DNA of 64,000 bases from assembly GCA_046045995.1 (NCBI GenBank), contig JBJOKR010000003.1:1-64000 (forward strand), read 5' to 3'. The stretch's first letter is position 1. Every line of letters starts with the position of its first letter. Origin of the DNA: Indioceanicola sp046045995 (lineage in GTDB: Bacteria > Pseudomonadota > Alphaproteobacteria > Azospirillales > Azospirillaceae). Below are positions 1 to 7,684 of the stretch, in pieces. The position numbers and the translations under genes are program-made. The notes below the pieces were generated by a model. It was given only the letters and a program-made list of their open reading frames with translations. It did no database searches and had not been told where the DNA came from.

Positions 1-543
1 GTTTGCGTCTCCATTCCAGCGTGAATCGGTAGCCCAAACTCCGAACTGGTGTCTCCGTATCCTCGGATCGGTGTCCCCGTTTCCCCGTGGTTCCGTGGTT
101 GTTCCAACGAGGGGGCCGGGCTGCGTCCCTGTTCCAACGAGATTGGGCTTCCCTCTCCCGAACCCAGGCAGCAAGCCCTGAGTCTCGGGTTTGTCGCTGT
201 TCCAACGAATAGGTGTCGCCGTTCCCCCTCCCCCATGTCACCGTTCCCCCGAATTGAGGGCTGGGAAAGCCTGGAGTCGCGGGCCCGCTGGGGCTAAATC
301 TTCGTTGTTTCAGTGACGTCGGCACAATCCGTTGTGGACAGCACAAGCCCCGTCTTTCCTAATGTCACCGTTCCGGCTTGGCGCCAGCACCCCCTTTCTC
401 GTTGGAAGGGTGACATGGCGGCACCCGTCCCCAGCCCGGCCCACAGCCAGGGCCGATGGGGTGGGATGGGCTCGAACACGGACCAGCAAGCGGGTGGCTG
501 CCCAGTCCACCCGGATCTCCCCCAACCTCGTTGGATGGGTGAC
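1..543. other. oriV: Candidate iteron-type replication origin
   Basis: This gene-free stretch directly precedes the replication initiator and is packed with variants of one 17-19 bp motif. The motif lies in direct orientation on the left and in inverted orientation on the right. A weak DnaA-box-like sequence, TGTGGACAG, lies at 333-341 (7 of 9 bases of the consensus). The open frame that extends the initiator upstream to a GTG at 313 runs through the repeats and is probably not translated. Iterons beside an RPA-family initiator are the usual layout of theta-replicating alphaproteobacterial plasmids. That this region is the origin is inferred from position and repeats. It may extend beyond the left window edge. 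Confidence 0.65.
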
Positions 544-545
544 AT
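7..545. repeat. Iteron-like repeat family, direct and inverted copies
   Basis: The best copies read as TGTCACC-type followed by TTCCAACGAG. They are GTCCCTGTTCCAACGAG (125-141), TGTCGCTGTTCCAACGAA (192-209), ATGTCACCGTTCCCCCGAA (235-253) and ATGTCACCGTTCCGGCTTG (362-380). Inverted copies are CTCGTTGGAAGGGTGACAT (398-416) and CTCGTTGGATGGGTGACAT (527-545). More degenerate copies lie at 7-21, 49-66, 71-87, 101-111 and 214-228. The last inverted copy overlaps the initiator ATG at 544, so initiator binding there could autoregulate its own gene. Confidence 0.7.
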
Positions 546-1443
546 GACCAGGAGCCTAGACGACGTGCATCAGCTTTCGCTCCTCGACAGCCCCCTGATC
601 GGGAGCGTGAAGAATGAACGCTCGATCATGGTCTACAACTTCTTCGCCTTGACCAAGGAGAAGCGGGTCGATCCGATCCGCTACAGCGATGGCAAGGTCG
701 CGATCGAGGTGAAGGGCACCGACGCCGGCATCGCCACCATCTATGACAAGGAATTCCTGATCTATATCGCGTCCCTGATGGTGGACAAGATGAACCGTGG
801 GGAGCCGATCGGCCAGGTCTTCAGCTTCTCCGGCCATGACTTCTTCCGCGTCTGCCGTGTGTCGGCGGGCGGCAAATCCTATGACCGCATCTCCGGCGCC
901 TTGGAGCGGCTCCAGGGTACCCAGATCAAGACCAATATCGAGACGGGCGGCGAGGGTACGGATGAGTGGTTCAGCTGGCTGAAATCGGCCAAGGCGGAGT
1001 ACCGGAAGAATGCCAAGGGCGAGCGGGTCCTGAAGCGGATCACGGTGGAGCTGTGCGACTGGCTTTACCGTGCCATCCTGAAGGACAACAGGATGCTGAC
1101 CTATGATCCGGCCTATTTCGACCTGCCGCCCATGGAAAAGCGGCTTTATGAGATGGCGCGGGCCCATTGCGGCAACCAGCCCGGCTTCCGTATCAATCTG
1201 GAAAAGCTGCGCCTGCGCGTCGGCGCCGAGACGGATCTGCGCCAGTTCCGCTACAAGCTGGCCAAGATCGCGGAGAAGAAGAGCCCCCTGCCTGAATACG
1301 GTTTCAAGCTGATCAACGACCCCAACAGCGAGGGGGGGCCGAAGGGACAGCGTACCGTCCTGAAGAAGATCATGGTCATCTTCTGGCGCCTGGACCGGTG
1401 GCGCGAATACGACGTCAACCGGTTCGAGATCCTGGAGGATTGA
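544..1443 (+). CDS. repA: Replication initiator protein A (RPA family)
   Basis: This 299-residue protein matches the RPA plasmid initiator family (PF10134). After a short leader it has the family hallmark SIMVYNFFALTKEKR near residue 27, then IRYSDG and GIATIYDKEFLIYIASL. It continues through a winged-helix-like region to a C-terminal KKIMVIFWRLDRW. It should bind the upstream iterons and open the origin. I chose the ATG at 544 over an upstream in-frame GTG at 313, because the extra 77 codons cross the iterons and have no family resemblance. The final inverted iteron covers the start codon, suggesting autoregulation. The next gene follows 14 bp downstream with its own Shine-Dalgarno sequence. 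The family call is firm; that this replicon uses only this initiator is inference. Confidence 0.88.
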   Translation: MTRSLDDVHQLSLLDSPLIGSVKNERSIMVYNFFALTKEKRVDPIRYSDGKVAIEVKGTDAGIATIYDKEFLIYIASLMVDKMNRGEPIGQVFSFSGHDFFRVCRVSAGGKSYDRISGALERLQGTQIKTNIETGGEGTDEWFSWLKSAKAEYRKNAKGERVLKRITVELCDWLYRAILKDNRMLTYDPAYFDLPPMEKRLYEMARAHCGNQPGFRINLEKLRLRVGAETDLRQFRYKLAKIAEKKSPLPEYGFKLINDPNSEGGPKGQRTVLKKIMVIFWRLDRWREYDVNRFEILED

Positions 1444-1457
1444 CCGCGGAGGGCCCC

Positions 1458-2879
1458 ATGGCGAGCGGTGATCTGCTGGCGGCCCTGGTGGCCCTGTTGG
1501 GCGACGCCCAGGTGCTGACCGCGGAGCGAGCCGCCCCGTACGCCGTGGACTGGCGCGGTCTGGAGCGGAGCGAGCCCCTGGCCGTGATCCGCCCCGGGTC
1601 GGTGGAGGAGGTGGCGGCGGCCGTCGCCCTGTGCGCCGGGGCCGGTGTGCCCATCGTGCCCCAGGGCGGCAATACCGGCCTTGTCGGCGGCACGGTGGCA
1701 TGGCCCGGCAGCGGTGCCATCCTGCTGAATCTGGGGCGCTTGAACCGTATCCGGGCGGTGGACCCCGTCGGCTTCACCCTGACGGCGGAGGCCGGGTGCA
1801 TCCTGGCCGATGTCCAGGCCGCGGCGCAGGCATCGGACCGTCTTTTCCCCTTGAGCCTTGGGGCGGAGGGGACCTGTACCATTGGCGGCAACCTGTCCAG
1901 CAATGCCGGTGGCATCCTGACCATCCGCTACGGCAATGCCCGCGACCTTGTCCTGGGGGTGGAGGTGGTTCTGGCCGACGGCCGTGTCTGGAACGGGCTG
2001 CGATCCCTGCGCAAGGACAATACGGGCTATGACCTGAAGCACCTGTTCCTAGGCGCGGAGGGCACGCTGGGCATCATCACGGCGGCAACGCTGAAGCTGT
2101 TCCCTCGTCCTGTCGGGCTGGAAACGGCGTTCATCGCCGTGCCGTCTCCCGCCGCCGCGGTCGCCCTTCTGGCCGACCTGCGTGCCGGGGCGGGGGAGGC
2201 GGTGACGGCGTTCGAGCTGATTCCCCGCTTCGCCATCGACGGTGCCCGCACCCTTCTGGGGCGGTCCCTGGATCCGCTGGCTGCACCCGCCCCCTGGTAT
2301 GTCCTGACAGAGTTGGGGAGCAGCCTGCCGGGTGCCGCCCTGCGCCAAGCACTGGAACGGGTGCTGGCTTCCGGGATGGAGGGCGGTCTGGTCCTGGATG
2401 CGACCCTGGCCGGCAGCGGGGAGCAACGCCGCGCCCTGTGGACCATCCGCGAATCCCTGCCGGAGATCGGGCGGAAGGTGGGCGGGGCGGTGCATCACGA
2501 CATCGCGGTGCCTGTGGACCGGGTGGCGGACCTGATCGAGCGGGCGGGAACCGCCCTGGACCGCATGATCCCCGGCATCCGCCCCTACCCCTTCGGCCAT
2601 GTCGGCGATGGCAACATCCATTACAACATCGCCCGGCCCGACGGCATGGACGGCGGGGAGTTCCTGGCCCGGGCGGGGGAGATCACGCGCCTGGTCCATG
2701 ACATCACCGCCGATCTGGGTGGATCGATCAGTGCTGAACATGGTATCGGCGGCCGCAAGCGGGGGGAGTTGGCACGGCTGAAGCAACCGCTGGAGCTGGA
2801 GCTGATGCGGCGGGTGAAGGCCGCGCTGGACCCGCAGGGACTGATGAACCCGGGCAAGGTTCTTCCGGATCCGGAATGA
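1458..2879 (+). CDS. FAD-linked D-2-hydroxyacid dehydrogenase (GlcD / D-2-hydroxyglutarate dehydrogenase-like)
   Basis: This 473-residue flavoprotein belongs to the vanillyl-alcohol oxidase/GlcD family. The FAD-binding half contains PQGGNTGLVGG near residue 70, GNLSSNAGG and GAEGTLGIIT. The C-terminal FAD-oxidase half has FGHVGDGNIHYN and SAEHGIGGRKR, the metal and substrate ligands in D-2-hydroxyglutarate and D-lactate dehydrogenases. It should oxidise a D-2-hydroxyacid to the 2-oxoacid and pass electrons to a carrier such as ETF. The ATG at 1458 has a GGAGGG sequence just upstream. The gene sits 14 bp after the replication initiator and converges on the epimerase, so no pathway partner is evident. 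Substrate cannot be assigned from sequence alone. Confidence 0.85.
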   Translation: MASGDLLAALVALLGDAQVLTAERAAPYAVDWRGLERSEPLAVIRPGSVEEVAAAVALCAGAGVPIVPQGGNTGLVGGTVAWPGSGAILLNLGRLNRIRAVDPVGFTLTAEAGCILADVQAAAQASDRLFPLSLGAEGTCTIGGNLSSNAGGILTIRYGNARDLVLGVEVVLADGRVWNGLRSLRKDNTGYDLKHLFLGAEGTLGIITAATLKLFPRPVGLETAFIAVPSPAAAVALLADLRAGAGEAVTAFELIPRFAIDGARTLLGRSLDPLAAPAPWYVLTELGSSLPGAALRQALERVLASGMEGGLVLDATLAGSGEQRRALWTIRESLPEIGRKVGGAVHHDIAVPVDRVADLIERAGTALDRMIPGIRPYPFGHVGDGNIHYNIARPDGMDGGEFLARAGEITRLVHDITADLGGSISAEHGIGGRKRGELARLKQPLELELMRRVKAALDPQGLMNPGKVLPDPE

Positions 2880-2897
2880 TCGTTGGAAGCGGCCCGA

Positions 2898-3920
2898 TCA
2901 GCGGCCGTAATAGTCCCGGTACCAGCGTACGAACCGCTCCAGCCCCACCTCGATCGGGGTTGCGGGGGTGAAGCCCACGTCCCGGGCCAGATCATCGATA
3001 TCGGCGCAGGTGGCGGGCACGTCCCCCGGCTGCATGGGCAGCAGAATCTTCTCCGCCGTCCGGCCCAGGCATTCCTCCAGCACGGCGATCATCCGCATCA
3101 GGTCGACCGGCCGGTTGTTGCCGATATTGTACAGGCGATAGGGGGCGGTGCTGGTGCCGGGGTCGGGCCGGTCGCCCCGCCAGTCCGGATTGGGGGTGGC
3201 AGGCCGGTCGGCGGCGCGGACGACCCCTTCGACGATGTCATCGATATAGGTGAAGTCCCGCTGCATGCAGCCTTCATTGAACAGCTTGATCGGCTTTCCG
3301 TCCAGGATCGCCTGGGTGAACAGGAAATAGGCCATGTCCGGCCGCCCCCACGGGCCGTAGACCGTGAAGAACCGCAAGCCCGTCACCGGCAGCCGGAACA
3401 GATGGCTGTAGCTGTGGGCCATCAGCTCATTCGCCTTTTTCGTGGCGGCGTAAAGGCTGATCGGGTGGTCCACGTTGTCATGGACCGAATAGGGCATCGT
3501 CGTGTTCGCCCCATAGACGGAACTGGTGGAGGCATAGACCAGATGCCCCACCCCCTGGTGCCGGCATCCCTCCAGGATGTTCAGGAAGCCTGTCAGGTTC
3601 GAGTCCGCATAGGCAGCCGGATTGTCCAGGGAATGGCGCACCCCCGCCTGGGCCGCCAGATGGATGACGGTCGCGGGTCGCAGATCGCCGAACAGGGCGG
3701 CCATGCCGGGCCCGTCCGCCAGGTCCAGACGGTGGAAGCGGAATGCAGGCTCCGCCGCCAGCAGGTCCAGCCGGGCCTGCTTCAGCCGCACATCATAATA
3801 GGCGTTCAGGTTGTCCAGCCCGACCACCGGCCGCCCGGCCGCCAGCAGGCGACGGGCCACATGGAAGCCGATGAAGCCCGCCGCACCGGTGACGAGCACG
3901 GGGCTGTTGTCCTGCACCAT
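2898..3920 (-). CDS. UDP-glucuronate 4-epimerase-like NAD-dependent epimerase
   Basis: This 340-residue member of the extended short-chain dehydrogenase family begins with the Rossmann motif TGAAGFIGFH. It has the catalytic pair S/T near YASTSSVYG and the YAATKKANE form of YxxxK, and ends with the usual substrate-binding C-terminus. The block LRFFTVYGPWGRPDMA and the DDIVEGV segment are characteristic of UDP-glucuronate 4-epimerases (capsular polysaccharide protein I, LpsL type), which make UDP-galacturonate for surface polysaccharides. The KpsF isomerase three kilobases away also serves envelope polysaccharide (Kdo) synthesis, but the two are not in one operon. Family confidence is high; the exact sugar is inferred. 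Confidence 0.85.
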   Translation of the reverse strand: MVQDNSPVLVTGAAGFIGFHVARRLLAAGRPVVGLDNLNAYYDVRLKQARLDLLAAEPAFRFHRLDLADGPGMAALFGDLRPATVIHLAAQAGVRHSLDNPAAYADSNLTGFLNILEGCRHQGVGHLVYASTSSVYGANTTMPYSVHDNVDHPISLYAATKKANELMAHSYSHLFRLPVTGLRFFTVYGPWGRPDMAYFLFTQAILDGKPIKLFNEGCMQRDFTYIDDIVEGVVRAADRPATPNPDWRGDRPDPGTSTAPYRLYNIGNNRPVDLMRMIAVLEECLGRTAEKILLPMQPGDVPATCADIDDLARDVGFTPATPIEVGLERFVRWYRDYYGR

Positions 3921-4052
3921 ATCCTGCTTCCCCAGCGGTATCGATCGCGCACACCCATAGCGTCTTTCCGGGGCGCCGTCATCCGGGCGCCCGCGGGGGG
4001 CGCCGGAACCTTTGGCTATGCCGGTCGTGGACGTGCCGCAGGATGGTCGGCT

Positions 4053-5009
4053 TCAGGGGCAGGCCTTGGCCGTTTCGGATACGATCCGATCAAGGAATTC
4101 CAGCGAAGGCTTCGCGGTGCGCGTCAGGCCCTTGTAGCGGGCCGTATCCTCCGGCGTGGTGCGGATCACCCCGGCCAGATCCGCCGCCTGGGCCGGAGAC
4201 AGGCTGCCGATCGGCACCTGATGGGTGCGGATGGTGAAGACAACGGCCCCGGTCCGGGGAAGGCGCCGCAGGGTCTGGCGTTCCACCCGCAGGAACAGCC
4301 GCGTTGCCGCATTCGCCGCCGTGATGGTCCGGTCCGGATCCTCATGGGCCGTTTCCACCGGCTGGAACAGGGCCGGATCGTCATTCAGGGCCCAGTTGGT
4401 GCGCCAGACCGGGCGATCCACCGTCAGGGCATCGAAGAAGCGGTCCACCGGCACCGCCAGCTTTGCGGCATAGCCCGGAACCGGGCGGTGGATGCCGGGC
4501 AGCGGCTTGCCCAGCTTGTCCGCCAAGCGCCAGCGGTTGGGAAAGCACAGTACCGCCCCCATGAGTCGCCAGCCCCCGGGCGTGGGAAGAAGCAGGCAGA
4601 GATCATCGGCGACAAGCCGACCGCACAGGTCCAGCGGGTCATGGCCATCCAGGCGCAGGTGGTCACCCGTCACGGCACTGGCTATTATTCCGTCTTCAAA
4701 ACGAAATAGATCCGGCCAGTTCCGCGTCAGGTGGCACAGCACCAGGTCGCGAAGTTCGCCGGCCGCGTCCCGCGCCTCTGGCATACAGGCCAGAACTTCC
4801 CCCCGACGGGAGTCCAGCAGGTGCCGCCTCTCCGCGATCTGATCCGACCAATCGTCCTGGGGAAGGATCCAATCCGCCGGGTTCAGGGCGCGCAGCCCCA
4901 TGGTCAGACGGAAGCCGGTGCCATCGAAAGGCCAGGGCAGGCGGGCGGGCGGCAGGCCGGGGCCGCGGCCAGGGTTGGGGGTGTCGGGGGGTGTTGCGGC
5001 GGCGGTCAT
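4053..5009 (-). CDS. DUF3445 haem-dependent oxidative N-demethylase family protein
   Basis: The 318-residue product matches DUF3445 (PF11927), the family containing haem-dependent oxidative N-demethylases and the haem subunit of dimethylamine monooxygenase. Recognisable blocks are FRLTMGLRAL near the N-terminus, LVLCHLTRNWPDLFRF, VLCFPNRWRLADKLGKP, IHRPVPGYAAKL, WRTNWAL and the C-terminal TIRTHQVPIGSL. An open frame extends upstream to 5204, but its extra residues are low-complexity. The ATG at 5009 puts the conserved start about 25 residues in. It is transcribed away from kpsF and no ferredoxin or reductase partner is beside it, so an amine-oxidising role is family-based inference. Confidence 0.78.
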   Translation of the reverse strand: MTAAATPPDTPNPGRGPGLPPARLPWPFDGTGFRLTMGLRALNPADWILPQDDWSDQIAERRHLLDSRRGEVLACMPEARDAAGELRDLVLCHLTRNWPDLFRFEDGIIASAVTGDHLRLDGHDPLDLCGRLVADDLCLLLPTPGGWRLMGAVLCFPNRWRLADKLGKPLPGIHRPVPGYAAKLAVPVDRFFDALTVDRPVWRTNWALNDDPALFQPVETAHEDPDRTITAANAATRLFLRVERQTLRRLPRTGAVVFTIRTHQVPIGSLSPAQAADLAGVIRTTPEDTARYKGLTRTAKPSLEFLDRIVSETAKACP

Positions 5010-5224
5010 GGCGGTCGGGCTCGGCGATCCGGTCGGGCTGTCTGTGTATGGCCCTGGACCAGGCGGATTGCCAGGGGAAGGCCCGAACCTCCGCCGCCCC
5101 GGGGGGCAAAGCCGGGCCTTCAGCCATGAAGTCGGGGCATGCCGCAGGCCCCCTGCCCTGCCTTGCCGCCCCCCGGCCGGTCGTGTAGGGCTTGCCGCCA
5201 TCACCGGACGCCAGGATTCCGCCC

Positions 5225-6217
5225 ATGCCCAATACCGCCAAGATCATCGCCGCCGCGCGCGACCTGCTGCAGATCGAAGCGAAGGCCGTGCTGATGCAGG
5301 AACAGGCCCTGGACGATCAGTTCCTGGGCGTGGTGCGGCAGATCGGTGGGGATCTGGGGAACACCCTGGTCGCCGGGGTGGGCAAATCCGGCCTGATCGC
5401 CCGGCTTCTGGCCAGCAAACTGTCCAGCGTGGGCGCCCGCGCCTTCTATTACAGCGCCCTGGATGCGCTGCATGGGGAGTTGGGGGGGCTGCGCCCGGGG
5501 GATCTGCTGATCCTGCTGTCCAACAGCGGCCAGACCCAGGAACTGGTGGATGTGGCCACCGCGGCGCGCCAACGGGGTGTCACCGTCGCAGCCATGGTCT
5601 GTCGGGTTCCGTCTGCCCTGTCCCGGATCGCGGATTTCACCCTGCATGCCCGGATCGAACGGGAAGGGACGGAGACCAAGCTGCCCACCGCCAGCACCAC
5701 GGCCATGTTGGCCCTGGCCGATGCCCTGGTGGTCGCGGTCGCCGCCCAGCGGGATTTCACGGCGGAGGATTTCGGGCGTAATCATCCGGGTGGCACCCTG
5801 GGAATCGTCCTGGGGTCGCGGGTGGCTGACCTGATGGTGCGGGCACCGGACGGGGTGGCCCTGATGCGGCCGGACCAGCCGATCTTCGAGACCCTGCTGG
5901 CGATGACGCGCTTTCCCAACGGCGCCGCCCTGGTGGTGGATGAGGCGGGGGCCCTGGCCGGCATCGTCACCGAAGGCGATGTGCGCCGCGGCCTGGCGAC
6001 CCATGGCAAGTCCTTCCTGGATGCGGCCACGGGCGCCTGGATGACGCCTGCCCCCCGATCCTGCGGCCCCGAGGCCAGCGCCATACAGGCGCTGGAGATC
6101 ATGGAGACACCGACCCAGATCTATGTCCTTCCGGTCGTGGGGGAGGGGCGGCGGGTCCTGGGCCTGCTGCGGATGCACGATATCGCCGGGCTGGAAGTGG
6201 AAAGATCCCTGGGCTGA
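5225..6217 (+). CDS. kpsF: Arabinose-5-phosphate isomerase, KpsF/GutQ family
   Basis: The 330-residue protein has an N-terminal SIS sugar-isomerase domain (about 35-175) followed by two CBS domains (about 210-330). Visible SIS signatures are GVGKSGLIARLLASKL, SNSGQTQE, LPTASTTAMLALADAL and NHPGGTLG. This is the length and layout of KpsF/GutQ/KdsD enzymes, which convert ribulose 5-phosphate to arabinose 5-phosphate, the first committed precursor of Kdo for lipopolysaccharide or capsule. The ATG at 5225 has AGGA eight bases upstream. The gene is divergent from the DUF3445 gene across about 215 bp. KdsD and KpsF paralogues cannot be separated by sequence alone. Confidence 0.9.
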   Translation: MPNTAKIIAAARDLLQIEAKAVLMQEQALDDQFLGVVRQIGGDLGNTLVAGVGKSGLIARLLASKLSSVGARAFYYSALDALHGELGGLRPGDLLILLSNSGQTQELVDVATAARQRGVTVAAMVCRVPSALSRIADFTLHARIEREGTETKLPTASTTAMLALADALVVAVAAQRDFTAEDFGRNHPGGTLGIVLGSRVADLMVRAPDGVALMRPDQPIFETLLAMTRFPNGAALVVDEAGALAGIVTEGDVRRGLATHGKSFLDAATGAWMTPAPRSCGPEASAIQALEIMETPTQIYVLPVVGEGRRVLGLLRMHDIAGLEVERSLG

Positions 6218-6319
6218 AATCCATCCTCCCCCTCTAGTTATATTGAGGGGGCGGTGGGAATCGGTCATGGTGGAGTAATGCGGTTTTTCGGCCGCAGGTG
6301 CGGGGCAGAGGGCCTAATA

Positions 6320-6691
6320 ATGCGGGAAATGCGGAGTTTGGGCTTCACCGACCGGGAGGTCATAACGGCGGTGCTTGACCTGATGCGCAAGACCCGGCAG
6401 CCGTTGCCCAGTGGTCAGATCCGCGATATCAGCTTCTATTCTGATCCGGTACGGGCAGAACTACTGATCGAGGACGACTTCGGCGAGAAGACGACCGTCC
6501 ACCGCAATGCGGCGGAGCTGGCGGCGTCCCTGGTCAATTACTGCCTGGAGCGCCGTATCCGCCTGCCCAGCCATGGCCGGAAATTCGTGGAGCTGATCGC
6601 AGGTTCCCTCAACTTGCTGATCTATATGGAAAACGCAGCACCGGCCCCGCGCACGCGCCGCCCGGCGGGTCAGGCGGCGCCACGGTCATGA
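6320..6691 (+). CDS. Conserved hypothetical protein
   Basis: A 123-residue soluble protein that I do not recognise. It starts MREMRSLGFTDREVIT and contains a mixed alpha/beta segment followed by a helical, Arg-rich stretch (LVNYCLERRIRLPSHGRKF). It ends in an Ala/Pro/Arg-rich tail. I chose the ATG at 6320 because AGAGGG lies seven bases upstream; in-frame starts at 6254 and 6278 have poorer sites. Its stop overlaps the ATG of the next small gene by four bases (ATGA), so the two are translationally coupled. The hydrophilic composition suggests a cytosolic protein, but no function is proposed. Confidence 0.65.
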   Translation: MREMRSLGFTDREVITAVLDLMRKTRQPLPSGQIRDISFYSDPVRAELLIEDDFGEKTTVHRNAAELAASLVNYCLERRIRLPSHGRKFVELIAGSLNLLIYMENAAPAPRTRRPAGQAAPRS

Positions 6692-6864
6692 CCCTGGGCC
6701 AGGGCCTGGGGGCCATCGCTGTGCTGTGGCTGCTTCTGCTGGCACGCAGTGCGTGGAAGCAGGGGGAGCTGGGGCAGTTCCTGCGCGCCGTGCTGGCGGT
6801 GGCGGTTTTGATCGCGGCCGTTTCCGGTATCGTCGCCGGCTGGATCTGGCTGGACCGGGGCTGA
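6688..6864 (+). CDS. Small two-helix membrane protein (58 aa)
   Basis: A short frame not usually reported encodes MTLGQGLGAIAVLWLLLLAR, then a polar turn with SAWKQGELGQFLR. A second hydrophobic segment (AVLAVAVLIAAVSGIVAG) ends at WIWLDRG. Two transmembrane helices of about 18 residues are clear. The ATG overlaps the stop of the preceding gene as ATGA, indicating translational coupling. Coding potential is supported by the overlap and the clean two-helix hydrophobic pattern, but I know no family. It may anchor or regulate the product of the upstream gene. Confidence 0.6.
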   Translation: MTLGQGLGAIAVLWLLLLARSAWKQGELGQFLRAVLAVAVLIAAVSGIVAGWIWLDRG

Positions 6865-6886
6865 TCAACGCCAACGGGCGGGAGGA

Positions 6887-7684
6887 TCAGCGGATTTCCA
6901 CCGCGATCACCCAGCAATCGCGGCTGCGTCGGGCCAGCATGGTGCACACCTCCTCCACCCGGCTGCGGCTGAACGGGCCGGCGGCAAGCTCCACCGCAAT
7001 GCCGCGGGTGGTCGCCCGGCGGAAGATATAGGGAGGCAGGCCGGACAGTTCGGGAAGCGTGTCCTGGATTTCCCGCCACAACATCTCCGCCTCCGCTAGG
7101 CTGGAGAAACTGCCGAACCGGGCGGCGAAAAACCCGGGCGATCCAGGCCCCAGCGTCGTCGGGGAGTAGGTACCGATGATGGGGCGGAGGTCACCGGGGG
7201 GCACGCCGTTGCGGTCGCCGCCATCCAGGATGATACGGTCGCCGCCCACATCCGCGATGCCGACGATGCGGCCCGCCCCACCCGCCAGCCAGTGATCCCC
7301 GGGCAGGACGCCGGTGCCCGCCGCCAGAACATCCGGCACGACGACGGCGGTGTAGAGAACCGGCCTTTCCCGATCGATGGGGGCGAGGCTGGCCGCACTG
7401 ACATAGCCCAGTTCCCGCCCGCCGATGGCGATCCAGGCCATGCCCGTGCCGCGGGGATAGCCCAGCACCGTCACCGTCCGTCCCGCCTCGATCTCCATCA
7501 CCTGGGGCGCGCCGGCCACGGGGGCGGACAGCACCGCCAGGGGGGTTGCGGCCACAGCCTCCCCCGGGTCCACGGCGAACTGCGCCATGGCGGAATGGGG
7601 AAGGAGGAGCAGCGCCCAGAATAAAAGGAGGAGCCCAGCCAAGACCGGACCCCGCATCCATTCCGCCGCACAGCGCCTGATCAT
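6887..7684 (-). CDS. Secreted SH3-like / SPOR-like domain protein
   Basis: This 265-residue protein has a signal peptide (hydrophobic LAGLLLLFWALLLLP then SAMAQ at about residues 14-35). Next come an SH3-like segment (EAGRTVTVLGYPRGTGMAWIAIGGRELGYV) and a linker. The C-terminal region of about 80 residues (FFAARFGSFSSLAEAEMLW to WVIAVEIR) resembles a SPOR fold. SH3 and SPOR modules both bind peptidoglycan, so a periplasmic envelope role is likely. Its ATG overlaps the stop of the Pro/Ala-rich gene upstream by four bases (ATGA at 7681-7684), so the two form a coupled operon. SPOR assignment rests on pattern only. Confidence 0.65.
   Translation of the reverse strand: MIRRCAAEWMRGPVLAGLLLLFWALLLLPHSAMAQFAVDPGEAVAATPLAVLSAPVAGAPQVMEIEAGRTVTVLGYPRGTGMAWIAIGGRELGYVSAASLAPIDRERPVLYTAVVVPDVLAAGTGVLPGDHWLAGGAGRIVGIADVGGDRIILDGGDRNGVPPGDLRPIIGTYSPTTLGPGSPGFFAARFGSFSSLAEAEMLWREIQDTLPELSGLPPYIFRRATTRGIAVELAAGPFSRSRVEEVCTMLARRSRDCWVIAVEIR

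Noticed and set aside
313..543. In-frame 77-codon upstream extension of the initiator from a GTG
   Set aside because: It runs through the iterons, lacks a ribosome site and has no resemblance to RPA proteins.
2883..4709. Long plus-strand frame of 608 residues opposite the epimerase and DUF3445 genes
   Set aside because: It is the antisense shadow of two clearly recognisable genes and has Gln/Arg/His-rich shadow composition.
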